Made by a program: the position numbers and the translations under genes
DNA from: Curtobacterium sp. GC_Cur_3
Lineage (GTDB): Bacteria > Actinomycetota > Actinomycetes > Actinomycetales > Microbacteriaceae
Reading direction: 5' to 3'
DNA length: 64,000 nucleotides
Assembly: GCF_026544205.1 (NCBI RefSeq)
Contig: NZ_JALNUI010000009.1
Coordinates: 62,001 to 126,000 of the forward strand
Shown: positions 16,402-24,628 of the stretch, piece after piece
Numbering within the stretch: position 1 is the stretch's first letter
How the letters are laid out: every line of letters begins with the position of its first letter
Notes under the pieces: generated by a model
What the model saw: the letters and a program-made list of their open reading frames with translations, nothing else
Told to the model about the DNA's origin: nothing
Database searches by the model: none

Positions 16402-17135
16402 GACGCCGCATGAAGCAGCACCTCCTCACCGCGGCGGTCCTCGTCGCGGCCGCTGGCCTCGGCGCGATCGCCGCGCCCTACGTTCATCCGAGCACGGCGA
16501 CTGGTGACAGCCTGCCGGCGTCGACGGCTGCGCCGTCCACCTCGAGCACGGCGTCCTCGGCCACGGCGTCGGATGCGCTGCAGGACCTCCACGCACTGGC
16601 GGTGTCGGACGCCTACGTGCCCGCGTACGACCGGGCCGCGTTCGGGCAGGCATGGGCCGACGTCGACCGCAACGGCTGCGACACCCGCAACGACGTGCTG
16701 CGCCGAGACCTCGCGGGCGTTGTTACCCGCGCCGGCACCCGCGGGTGCGTGGTGCTCTCCGGGACGCTGCACGACCCGTACACGGGCCGCACCATTGCTT
16801 TCCGCCGCGGGGAGACGTCGAGCTTGGCGGTACAGATCGACCACCGGTACCCGCTCGGGCTCGCCTGGCAGCACGGAGCGGCGGCGTGGACGCCCGCGCA
16901 ACGAGAGCAGTTCGCCAACGACCCGGTGAACCTCGCCGCGGTCGGCGGGCCCGCGAACGAGCAGAAGTCCGACGCAGGTCCCGGGGAGTGGATGCCGGCG
17001 AACACCGGCGACGCGTGCACCTACGCGACAACGTTCGTGGCCGTGGCCACGAAGTGGCGGCTGTCGCTCGGGACTGCCGACGAACACGCACTTGACCGCA
17101 CCCTCACCGGATGTGCTGAGCAGGGGAGCAACTGA
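16398..17135 (+). CDS. secreted or membrane-anchored HNH-type nuclease (DUF1524/GmrSD-C-like)
   Basis: The 245-aa product starts with an export signal (residues ~5-27, MKQHLLTAAVLVAAAGLGAI) and a Ser/Thr-rich linker. The domain then shows VQIDHRYPLGLAWQ with the DH pair, and DPVNLAAVGGPANEQKSDAG with the Asn and Lys expected of the DUF1524-type HNH fold. Cys pairs (NGCDTR, RGCVVLSG) may stabilise it outside the cell. Proteins of this family are common in actinobacteria. Inside a transfer operon its job is unclear: degrading extracellular DNA, processing the transferred strand, or acting against competitors. Its last base overlaps the coupling protein start. Confidence 0.8.
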   Translation: MRRRMKQHLLTAAVLVAAAGLGAIAAPYVHPSTATGDSLPASTAAPSTSSTASSATASDALQDLHALAVSDAYVPAYDRAAFGQAWADVDRNGCDTRNDVLRRDLAGVVTRAGTRGCVVLSGTLHDPYTGRTIAFRRGETSSLAVQIDHRYPLGLAWQHGAAAWTPAQREQFANDPVNLAAVGGPANEQKSDAGPGEWMPANTGDACTYATTFVAVATKWRLSLGTADEHALDRTLTGCAEQGSN

Positions 17136-18760
17136 TGAAGACGACGACACCGGACCCGTTCCAGACGGCGCTCGAGCAGTTCCAATGGCCGTGGTGGGGT
17201 GTGCCGCTGATCGTCGCCGTGGTGGTGCTCGTTCTCGCCGGTGGGGTGCTGTTCCTGGTCCGCACGCGCGGCCGCAATCCGGTCGACCGGATGCAACGGC
17301 ACCTGCGCGCGGGGAACAACCTGGCACCGGTGCTGTACCCACGCCGGCGGAAGGATGCCCAGCAGCTGCACCCGAACGCGGTCGACCTGCCGCCCGGGCA
17401 GAAGATCGGCACGCTCGTCGGGACGGGATCTGCTTGGGTCTGGCAGGGGTGGCGGGACGTCGCGATCTACATCTTCGGACCCGGACGAGGGAAGACCACC
17501 GGCTCCGTCGTCCGGCACGTGCTCGAGGCGCCCGGCCCGGCCGTGATGACCTCGAACAAGGTCGACGGCGTGAAGGAGGTCCTCGCCGGCCGGAAGCGCA
17601 TGGGCGAGCAGTGGGTGTACGACCCGACGCAGGTGTACCGACGTGAGCCGCGGCCGGACTTCATCTACGACCCGCTGTGGGACGTCGAGGACCTCACCAC
17701 GGCGCAGGAGCTCGCGGCGATCTTTGAGGCGAGCACCAAGGACGCGGACAGCAAGAGCGACGCGCAGTTCGACTCGCAGGGCCGGGACCTGTTCGCCTAC
17801 GCCCTCCTCGCCGCGAAGCTCGACGGGATGGGGCTCGGGCAGGTCTACAGCTGGATCACGAAGCAGGAGCACGCGGAGATCCGCGCGATCATGCAGAGGC
17901 ACGGCCAGACCGGCCCGGCATCGGCACTGGTCGGCCTGCAGGGGCAACCAGACAAGACGCGGGGCAGCGTCTACGCCACCGCGCAGCGGATGGCGTCCGC
18001 GATCGCCAACGACACGCTGCTGGCGTGGACGAGTGCGCCCGGGGTGCGGAAGTTCAACGCCGAAGCGTTCATCCGCGGCACGGACACCGCAGTGCTGATC
18101 TCCCGGAACGGTCCTGGATCGGGCGGCGCGTTCGTCGCGGCGCTGGTGCGGTCGATTTCCCGCGCGGGGGAGCGGGCGGCGGCCGCGGACGGTGGCCGCA
18201 TCACGACGCCCGTGGTGTTCGAGCTCGACGAGGTAGCGAACATCGTCCGGTGGCCTGAGCTGCCCGACGTGGTCTCGTTCTACGGCTCGATGGGCCTGAT
18301 CCTCGGCATGTACTTCCAGTCGTGGGGGCAGATCGTCCGGGTGTTCGGCAACGAGGGTGCCGACACCCTGTGGAGCGCATCGTCGATCCGTGTCTACGGC
18401 GGCGGGGAGTCGACGCAGTCGCCGTTCCTGAAGCGGTTCTCCGAGAGCATCGGCAACTACGACGAGTGGACCACCAACACGTCTTCGGGCCAGAACGGGT
18501 CGACGCGGTCTCGGGTGTCGAAGTCGAAGCCGATCCTTCCGCCCGACGTGCTCGCACACCTGCCGAAGTGGCGGGCGGTGTTCGACGGGAGCGACGTCGG
18601 GCCGGTGCTGATCCGCACCCGGCCGTGGTTCCTAGACAACGTGCTCAAGGCGATGATCGACGGCCGAGAAGTGAAGAACGGGAAGATCCTGAAGGAGAAG
18701 CAGACGGCCGCAGCACGGCCGTCGACTGCGGAGGGAACCGGCCGTGTCGACCCCGTTTGA
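17135..18760 (+). CDS. type IV coupling protein (VirD4/TraG-like)
   Basis: The 541-aa product has one N-terminal membrane span (~22-42), Walker A FGPGRGKTTG at ~114-123 and Walker B VVFELDE at ~360-366. It also has the typical FDSQGRDLFAYALLAAKLDG region and a C-terminal LPKWRAVFDG segment. The family is a hexameric ATPase that docks the relaxosome to the channel and pumps DNA. The TGATG junction with the nuclease gene and an overlap with the DUF4913 gene show tight coupling. No relaxase gene is in view. Confidence 0.9.
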   Translation: MKTTTPDPFQTALEQFQWPWWGVPLIVAVVVLVLAGGVLFLVRTRGRNPVDRMQRHLRAGNNLAPVLYPRRRKDAQQLHPNAVDLPPGQKIGTLVGTGSAWVWQGWRDVAIYIFGPGRGKTTGSVVRHVLEAPGPAVMTSNKVDGVKEVLAGRKRMGEQWVYDPTQVYRREPRPDFIYDPLWDVEDLTTAQELAAIFEASTKDADSKSDAQFDSQGRDLFAYALLAAKLDGMGLGQVYSWITKQEHAEIRAIMQRHGQTGPASALVGLQGQPDKTRGSVYATAQRMASAIANDTLLAWTSAPGVRKFNAEAFIRGTDTAVLISRNGPGSGGAFVAALVRSISRAGERAAAADGGRITTPVVFELDEVANIVRWPELPDVVSFYGSMGLILGMYFQSWGQIVRVFGNEGADTLWSASSIRVYGGGESTQSPFLKRFSESIGNYDEWTTNTSSGQNGSTRSRVSKSKPILPPDVLAHLPKWRAVFDGSDVGPVLIRTRPWFLDNVLKAMIDGREVKNGKILKEKQTAAARPSTAEGTGRVDPV

Positions 18761-19307
18761 TCCTGACCGCTGGCCCGCCGGCTACGGCCCCGGATCCAGT
18801 GGAGCCAGTGGCGCCGGCGGCGGAGGAGGGGACGAGCCCCCGCTGTTCAACGACGAGGACGGGCTGTCGGCGGATCCCAGCACCGGTAAGGTCCTCCCGT
18901 CTGGACCGGAAGACCCCGCGGCCGCACCGCCACGGAAGCCGAAGCCGGATCCCCGCGAAGCGTTCCTGCAGTGGGTGAGCGAGCAGATTGGGCAGGTCGA
19001 GGCGTATCAGCAGCCCATCGCGCAAAAGTCGGCGTGGTGCCCGGAGTGGTGGAAGCACCCGGAGGTCGTGCAGCGGCTCTACGTCGCGTGGAAGGCGTAC
19101 CAGCAGGCAGTCGAGCGCATGTCCGAGGACAAGGGCGCGAAGTCAGCGTGGTGGGTGCAGCACTGGGACCACCACGCCCGGATCCTCTTCGACAAGCAGC
19201 ACGGACCATTCCGCGCTTGCAACCAGGCCGGACACCTCGCTGACAACGACGGCAGGCCGTTGCCGATCGTGGTGGAGCTACCGCCTGATGAGGCACCGCT
19301 GATCTGA
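18744..19307 (+). CDS. DUF4913-family protein
   Basis: The 187-aa product has a disordered Gly/Pro/Asp-rich N-terminus, then a conserved block SAWCPEWWKHPEVVQRLYVA followed by SAWWVQHWDHHARILFD and DKQHGPFRACN. This is the recurrent DUF4913 pattern of actinobacterial plasmids and integrative elements. The function is unknown. It is encoded at the end of the transfer operon and overlaps the coupling protein gene by 17 bases, hinting at a role with that ATPase or its substrate. Confidence 0.8.
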   Translation: MSTPFDPDRWPAGYGPGSSGASGAGGGGGDEPPLFNDEDGLSADPSTGKVLPSGPEDPAAAPPRKPKPDPREAFLQWVSEQIGQVEAYQQPIAQKSAWCPEWWKHPEVVQRLYVAWKAYQQAVERMSEDKGAKSAWWVQHWDHHARILFDKQHGPFRACNQAGHLADNDGRPLPIVVELPPDEAPLI

Positions 19308-19351
19308 TCCCAGACCCTCCGCTGAACAACGCTCTCGACGCAATTCGTGGT

Positions 19352-19690
19352 CATGCAAGGTCGTCGCCTCATACAGCGCCAGCGGAAGTTCGTATCGGCC
19401 GACGGGAGGGTCTATGCGTTGAAGCCACTGGACGCCTCGGACTGGGGTTCTGGTGATCTGCAAGACGCTTGCCGTCTCAGAGAACAGCGAGGGTCAGCAC
19501 GTGAACTGTGGTCGTCGGTGGTATTCACCATGCGAGCTGAATGTGCCGTCCATGCGATAGGGCCACCGCGGTCGATGTGTCCGTTTGCCTTGATGCACCG
19601 GCATGGAAAAGGCTCCCTTCGTCCAAGGGTCGGAGGGGCGCCTCGTGGTGCAGTACGACTCAGGCCATGCGCGGCGGACATCGCGCGCGC
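19352..19690 (+). repeat. diverged copy 1 of a ~330-bp direct repeat (decayed end of a surface-protein gene)
   Basis: This stretch aligns by eye, in the same orientation, with 36110-36440. The core from CGTCTC to GCATGCGC-like ends is about 85-90% identical. In the second copy it comprises spacer, a perfect terminator hairpin and the 3' end of the LAFTG surface-protein gene. Here the left arm of the hairpin is mutated and the gene end is unreadable, so this copy is a relic. No gene is supported within it. From 19691 to 19866 I see nothing coding. Confidence 0.7.
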
Positions 19691-19866
19691 GAAGGGGTCT
19701 CCTCGTGAGGAGCTCGGGAGGTCGTAAAGAGTGAATCGAAGCCTCAGAGCGAAGCGTCCGTTGACCGGTGCGCATTCGAACCTCCGCGAGACCTCTATAA
19801 GCACTTGTCTAACGCGCAGAGGTCGAGTTAGCGCCGCTCCTTCCACCCGATCGCTCAGGCTGCGCT

Positions 19867-20406
19867 CTACCCTGCGAGGTCGGCTGTGTGCACGACGACG
19901 CCGAGGGCGGGGAACACCGACCGGAACCGGGCGGCGTGGGCGTCGGGGTCCGGGTCGTTGGTGGCGTCCTCGACGAGGACGACGGCGTAGCCCAGGTCGT
20001 ACGCGGCCCGAGCCGTTGACTCGACGCCGAAGGTCGTCGCCTGGCCGACCACGACCACCTCGGTGACGCCGTCGGCGCGGAGCCGCTCGTCGAGGCCGGT
20101 GCCGGCGAAGGCGCTCCACCCGCCGCGGGTGATGTTGCCGTCGTCGTCGGCCCGTTCGAGCAGGAGGGAGCCGTAGGCGACCGGGGCCGGGCGGGGGCCA
20201 CCGCCGTACTGGGTCGCGCCTGCCGGGGTCGCGGCGGGGTCGTGGCGGATGAATACCACCGTGCCGCCGCCGCCACGGGTGGCGCGGGCGAGGGTCTCGA
20301 CGTTGGCAACGACGGTCTCGACGGGGTGGGTGCGTTGGTACGGTGCGGTCCCGGCCTGCAGGTCGACGACGAGCAGGGCGGTGTGTTCGGTGCGGGTGCG
20401 GGTCAC
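19867..20406 (-). CDS. isochorismatase-family hydrolase
   Basis: The product is about 179 aa from a GTG; the frame stays open upstream but without family similarity. The core has HTALLVVDLQAGT (Asp at residue ~13), TVVFIRHD and VTEVVVVGQATTFGVESTAR followed by AAYDLGYAVVLVEDAT. These are the hallmarks of the isochorismatase/cysteine-hydrolase superfamily. At the usual nucleophile position the sequence has G (TTFGVEST) rather than Cys, as in true isochorismatase-like members, so a Cys-type amidase mechanism is unlikely. It is transcribed away from the P450 operon; the 107 bases between may hold both promoters. The substrate is unknown. Confidence 0.8.
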   Translation of the reverse strand: MTRTRTEHTALLVVDLQAGTAPYQRTHPVETVVANVETLARATRGGGGTVVFIRHDPAATPAGATQYGGGPRPAPVAYGSLLLERADDDGNITRGGWSAFAGTGLDERLRADGVTEVVVVGQATTFGVESTARAAYDLGYAVVLVEDATNDPDPDAHAARFRSVFPALGVVVHTADLAG

Positions 20407-20513
20407 CGATCCAGGGTGCTCGATCGCCGGGCGCGGCGCGTACTGCGTCTGCGGTATCCCGGTCGGTCCGCCCGAAGTAGTCCGGCACTGCTGCGCCCGG
20501 CGAGGCTCGGAGC

Positions 20514-21767
20514 ATGGCCAGTACCGGAGTCCCTCGGACCGACCCCCACGCATCCGTCCTCGTCGTCGGCGCCTCGGCTGCCGGCGTCGCGACGGCCGAG
20601 GCGCTCCGCCGCCACGGGCACGTCGGCCGGCTGACACTGCTCGGCGGCGAGACCGAGGACCCGTACGACCGGCCACCGCTGTCGAAGCAGTACCTGGCCG
20701 GTCAGATCGGCACCGACGCCCTGGTGCTCCGCTCGACAGAGCAGCTCGCGGGCCTCGACGCCGAGTTCGTGCTCGGGGACCGTGCGGTCGCCCTCGACGT
20801 CGCGACCCGGACCGTGAGCACGACGAGCGGCACCACCCGGGCCGCCGACCACGTAGTAATCGCCACCGGTGTCACGCCGCGTGCGATCCCGGGGGCCGGG
20901 CTCGACGGGGTGCACGTCCTCCGCACCCGAGGCGACGCCGACCGGCTCCGCGAGCGGCTGCAGACGCTGCGGGGGCCGCTGCTGGTCCTCGGGAACGGCG
21001 TGCTCGGCAGCGAAGTGGCACAGACCGCCGCGTCCCTCGGCGTGGAGGTCACGCTCGCGGGTAGCATCCGTGCACCGATGTCCGGGCAGCTCGGCGGGTT
21101 CGGCTCGCGGTTCCTCGCGGCACAGCACGAAGTGGCCGGCATCCGGTTGCTCGGCGGGGTCCGCGCCGCGCGGGTACGCGGCCGGAACGGTCGCGCGGAC
21201 ACGGTGGAGTTCGTCGACGGCCTGAGCCGTCCGGCCGACGCCGTCCTCGTCGCCGTGGGGTCCCGCCCGATGACCGGGTGGCTCGAGACGTCCGGCCTCC
21301 AGGTCACGGACGGCGTCGACTGCGACGCGTTCGGAGCCGCTGCACCCGGCGTGTGGGCCGTGGGCGACGTCGCCCGCTTCCACCACGTCGGTGCGGGGCG
21401 CTCGATGCGGCTCGAGAACCGTACGAACGCGACCGAGATGGCGCAGGTCGTCGCCGGCAACGTCCTCGGGCGCCGTGTGCCGTACACGCCGGTGCCGTAC
21501 TTCTGGACGGACCAGCACGGCACCCGCGTGCAGGTCTTCGGGCGGATGACCCCGGCCGACCGGGTCACCGTCGTCGACGGGCACCCGGAGGACGGCCGGT
21601 TCGTCGCCGTGGCCGAACGCGCCGGTGAGGCAGTCGGGGTGCTCGGGTGGGGTATGCCGAAGCACGCGCGGATCGCCAGCATGTGCCTGCGTCCCCGGTA
21701 CGCGCCGGTAGCGGCGTCTGCCGCGTCTGCGGCGGTTGCCGCCGAGAGCCCGGCACCGGTCGGCTGA
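20514..21767 (+). CDS. FAD-dependent ferredoxin reductase
   Basis: The 417-aa product has an FAD-binding VLVVGASAAGVATAEALRR near residue 15, the family signature DPYDRPPLSKQYL, an NAD(P)-binding LLVLGNGVLGSEVA near residue 158 and a second FAD motif GVWAVGDVARF. These define the putidaredoxin-reductase type. It begins a three-gene unit with the P450 and ferredoxin, so it should pass electrons from NAD(P)H to that ferredoxin. The C-terminus is Ala-rich and ends in a region where the DNA repeats a GGTCGGCTGACCGG unit twice. Confidence 0.9.
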   Translation: MASTGVPRTDPHASVLVVGASAAGVATAEALRRHGHVGRLTLLGGETEDPYDRPPLSKQYLAGQIGTDALVLRSTEQLAGLDAEFVLGDRAVALDVATRTVSTTSGTTRAADHVVIATGVTPRAIPGAGLDGVHVLRTRGDADRLRERLQTLRGPLLVLGNGVLGSEVAQTAASLGVEVTLAGSIRAPMSGQLGGFGSRFLAAQHEVAGIRLLGGVRAARVRGRNGRADTVEFVDGLSRPADAVLVAVGSRPMTGWLETSGLQVTDGVDCDAFGAAAPGVWAVGDVARFHHVGAGRSMRLENRTNATEMAQVVAGNVLGRRVPYTPVPYFWTDQHGTRVQVFGRMTPADRVTVVDGHPEDGRFVAVAERAGEAVGVLGWGMPKHARIASMCLRPRYAPVAASAASAAVAAESPAPVG

Positions 21768-21828
21768 CCGGTGCCGTCCGCTCCGGTCGGCTGACCGGGG
21801 CCGTCACCCGAACACAGAGGAGCAGACC

Positions 21829-23106
21829 ATGACCGACTCACCGATCACCGCCGACCGACCGGACACGTTCCCGATGGACCGGCGGACCGCCGGGTGTCCC
21901 TTCGACCCGCCGCCGGCGGCCCGCGTGCTGCAGGAGGACGGCCCCGTCCACCGCGTGACGCTGGCCGACGGCCGCGAGCCGTGGCTCGTCACCCGCTACG
22001 ACGAGGGCAAGCAGGTGCTGTCGAGCCTGTCCGTGAGCGCCGATGCGGCCAACCCGGGGTACCCCTCCGCCAGCGCCGCGGGCGGTGGCGGAGGGCTGTC
22101 CTTCATCCTGATGGACGACCCGGACCACGCCCGGCTACGGCGGATGGTGACCGCGCCGTTCGCGTTCAAACGCATCGAGGCGCTCCGCCCCGTGGTGCAG
22201 CGGATCACGGACGACCTGATCGACCAGCTGCTCGCCGGCCCGAACCCGGTCGACCTGGTCGAGGCGTTCGCGCTTCCGCTGCCGTCCCTGGTGATTTGCG
22301 CCCTGCTCGGCGTGCCGTACGAGGACCATGACCGGTTCCAGGCGCACTCAAAGACGATCATCCGCCGCACCACGACCGACGACGAACGGCAGGAGGCGTT
22401 CCGCGAGCTCAGTGCGTACCTGACGTCGCTGCTCCGCCGCAAGACGGCGGAACCCGGCAACGACCTGCTCACGGACATCGCTGGCCGCGTCACCGCCGGT
22501 GATATGACCGAGGGGGAGGCCGTGCAGATGGGGATCCTGCTGCTCATCGCCGGGCACGAGACGACCGCGAACATGATCGCCCTCGGCACGCTCGCCCTGC
22601 TCGAGCACCCGGACGAGCGCGATCGCCTGCTCGACGACCCCGAACCGGCTCTGGTCGCCTCGGCGGTTGAGGAACTCCTGCGCTACCTGACCATCACGCA
22701 CGACGGACGCAAGCGTGTGGCGGCCGAGGACCTCGACGTCGCCGGCACCACGATCCGCGCCGGTGACGGGGTGATCGTCGCGACGGACCTGGCGAACCGG
22801 GACCCGGACGTCTACCCGGACCCGGACCGGCTCGACCTGACCCGCAACCCGCGGAACCATGTGGCGTTCGGGTTCGGCGTGCACCAGTGCCTGGGCCAGC
22901 CGCTCGCCCGGGTCGAACTGCAGGTCGTGTACCCGACGCTGTTCCGTCGCATCCCCACCCTCGCTCGCGCGGTCCCGCTCGACGAGGTCCCGTTCAAGCA
23001 CGACGGCGCCGTCTACGGGGTGTACGAGCTCCCCGTCACGTGGTGCCCCGTCGACCACCACACCACCACGAGCGCGAGCTCGACCACCGGAGGGAACGAG
23101 TCATGA
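21829..23106 (+). CDS. cytochrome P450
   Basis: The product is 425 aa from ATG with AGAGGAG upstream. Class I bacterial P450 motifs are present: I-helix AGHETTA (~241-247), ExxR in EELLRY (E281, R285) and heme loop FGFGVHQCLG with proximal Cys C354. The neighbouring reductase and ferredoxin make a complete electron chain. The substrate cannot be deduced; the arrangement resembles CYP105/CYP107-like biotransformation or catabolic P450s. The stop overlaps the ferredoxin ATG. Confidence 0.95.
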   Translation: MTDSPITADRPDTFPMDRRTAGCPFDPPPAARVLQEDGPVHRVTLADGREPWLVTRYDEGKQVLSSLSVSADAANPGYPSASAAGGGGGLSFILMDDPDHARLRRMVTAPFAFKRIEALRPVVQRITDDLIDQLLAGPNPVDLVEAFALPLPSLVICALLGVPYEDHDRFQAHSKTIIRRTTTDDERQEAFRELSAYLTSLLRRKTAEPGNDLLTDIAGRVTAGDMTEGEAVQMGILLLIAGHETTANMIALGTLALLEHPDERDRLLDDPEPALVASAVEELLRYLTITHDGRKRVAAEDLDVAGTTIRAGDGVIVATDLANRDPDVYPDPDRLDLTRNPRNHVAFGFGVHQCLGQPLARVELQVVYPTLFRRIPTLARAVPLDEVPFKHDGAVYGVYELPVTWCPVDHHTTTSASSTTGGNES

Positions 23107-23297
23107 AGGTCATCCTCGAACAGGACAAGTGCGTCGCCAGCGGCCAGTGCGTCATGGCCGCGATGGACGTGTTCGACCAACGGGACGAGGACGGCATCGC
23201 CGTCCTGCTGACCGACGAGGTCGCCGACGACCAGGTCGAGGCGGTGCGCCACGCCGCGGCGGTCTGCCCGGCCCTGGCGATCCGTCTGGCGGACTGA
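23103..23297 (+). CDS. [3Fe-4S]-type ferredoxin
   Basis: The 64-aa product has cysteines C10, C16 and C55 in CVASGQC and CPALAI. This is the three-cysteine pattern of the small ferredoxins that serve actinobacterial P450s; the residue between that would make a 4Fe-4S cluster is Ser/Gly here. Coupled translation with the P450 (ATGA) fits a dedicated redox partner. A very strong terminator follows 18 bases after the stop. Confidence 0.92.
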   Translation: MKVILEQDKCVASGQCVMAAMDVFDQRDEDGIAVLLTDEVADDQVEAVRHAAAVCPALAIRLAD

Positions 23298-23315
23298 CCC
23301 GGCGGCTCCCGGCAC

Positions 23316-23355
23316 ACACGACGGCCCGGTGGGGGATCCCACCGGGCCGTCGTGT
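23316..23355. terminator. strong bidirectional hairpin after the P450 operon
   Basis: A perfect 18-bp stem closes a GGAT loop. It separates the rightward P450 operon from the leftward membrane-protein genes that end at 23384. Confidence 0.85.
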
Positions 23356-23383
23356 ATGCGCTGTGCGCGGGGCTCCGCCGCCG

Positions 23384-23908
23384 TCACGACCCGACAGCCG
23401 GGTGCGTGCACGCGTCGATCGCGGCGTACTCCCGGCTGAGTGCGGCCTGGTTCCGCTCGGTGCGCCACGACCGGATGCCGGGCGCTGCAGCCACGGCGGC
23501 GATCCACACGCCGGCACCGACGAGGACCGGCACGAGCGTCGGATCCCCGCCGAGGGCGAGCAGACCGCCGAGCGCGACCGCCAGCACGGCTACCGCGGAA
23601 CCGGCGATGGCGACGACACCGGCGAGCCGTGCGGGCTGCTGCTCGAGGGCAGCGATCCGGGCCAGCGCACGCTCGGCACGACGCTCGAGGATCGGTCGTG
23701 CCGGGTCTGGCCGGGTGCGCAGACGCTGGAGCAGCAGGGACGTCGTGCCGAGCCGTCCGCCCTGCACGGTCACCGTCCAGCCGAACTGTTCCAGGGTGTG
23801 CCGGTGCAGTGGCACGAACGCGGTCGGTGCGTACAGCACCCGGGTCTCCAGGTGGCGGGGGACCGGCGCGTTTAGGACAGCGCCGGTCCGGTCGATGGTG
23901 TTCGTCAT
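23384..23908 (-). CDS. two-span membrane protein, paralogue A
   Basis: The product is 174 aa from an ATG at 23908. An N-terminal soluble segment contains LHRHTLEQFGWTVTVQGGRL, then comes a charged helix (ERRAERALARIAALEQQ), two hydrophobic spans (~97-119 and ~124-142) and a basic tail. I do not recognise the family. The overall plan and an FGW motif are shared with the gene immediately upstream, so the pair look like tandem paralogues. They are divergent from a NarL-type two-component system and may be its target. Confidence 0.7.
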   Translation of the reverse strand: MTNTIDRTGAVLNAPVPRHLETRVLYAPTAFVPLHRHTLEQFGWTVTVQGGRLGTTSLLLQRLRTRPDPARPILERRAERALARIAALEQQPARLAGVVAIAGSAVAVLAVALGGLLALGGDPTLVPVLVGAGVWIAAVAAAPGIRSWRTERNQAALSREYAAIDACTHPAVGS

Positions 23909-23924
23909 CGGGCTCGGGCCGCGC

Positions 23925-24482
23925 TCAGGCGGGACGGCGACGACTGGCCGCCTCGCACGCGCCGTAGACGACGTCGAACTGGCGGTCGATGGCCGGACGG
24001 ATTCGCTTGGTGCGCGCCGCGCGGACAACCTGGAAGGCCACCGGAGCGGTCGCCCAGTTGACCAGTCCGCCGGCTCCGACGAGGAACACCGTGACCGGGT
24101 CGAGCCCGCCGAGCAGGTCGGGGACGGCAACGGTGTCCTGCATGGCGAACACCGAAGCAGCCAGTAGGACGCTGCCGATCGCACCGAGGGCATACGCGAC
24201 CACCCGCGCCGCGGTCACCCGGGAGCGCTCGAGCGCGTCGATCGTGGCAAGGGCGGTCTCGGCGTTCTGCTGGAGCTCGGTCAGTTCCACGGAGCGGACG
24301 GAACGCTCGCGGCGGAGGCCGAGGACGTGCCGACGGGTCGGCCCGGCCGTGTGGTCCGCGCCGTCGGGCGTCCACCCGAAGTTGCGGTACGTGTCGGCGT
24401 AGAGGGCGTCCTTCCCGCGCGGCATGCTGATCGTGCAGTAGTCGTAGGTCGTGGGGGCGGTGTTCGTCGTGGTCAGCGTCAT
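23925..24482 (-). CDS. two-span membrane protein, paralogue B
   Basis: The product is 185 aa from an ATG with GGAGGG nicely spaced upstream. The N-terminal soluble part includes YCTISMPRGKDALYADTYRN followed by FGWTPDGADH. A charged helix (QQNAETALATIDALERSRV), two membrane spans and a basic tail follow, the same plan as the downstream gene. It lies 16 bases from that gene. The 146-bp gap to the divergent kinase gene at 24629 probably contains the controlled promoter. The function is unknown. Confidence 0.75.
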   Translation of the reverse strand: MTLTTTNTAPTTYDYCTISMPRGKDALYADTYRNFGWTPDGADHTAGPTRRHVLGLRRERSVRSVELTELQQNAETALATIDALERSRVTAARVVAYALGAIGSVLLAASVFAMQDTVAVPDLLGGLDPVTVFLVGAGGLVNWATAPVAFQVVRAARTKRIRPAIDRQFDVVYGACEAASRRRPA

Positions 24483-24628
24483 GGTGGTCCCTCCGGTCGG
24501 TGCCGGATCGTTCCGGCCTGGTGTCGATCGTCCCGGGGACGGGCCGCGGACAGATCCCCGATCGGTGGTAGCCCCGACTACTGCGTTCGCAGTAGCCGGA
24601 CCGCTGGCCGGCACGCCAGGATGAGTGC

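Noticed and set aside
19730-19830. tRNA-like T-arm sequence (GGTTCGAAT on the minus strand) as an attachment site of the element
   Set aside because: No flanking arms pair into a cloverleaf, and no matching sequence is seen at the left side of the transfer region.
21759-21806. CRISPR-like or regulatory repeat before the P450 gene
   Set aside because: It is only a two-unit duplication (GGTCGGCTGACCGG) at the end of the reductase gene; no array or further copies.
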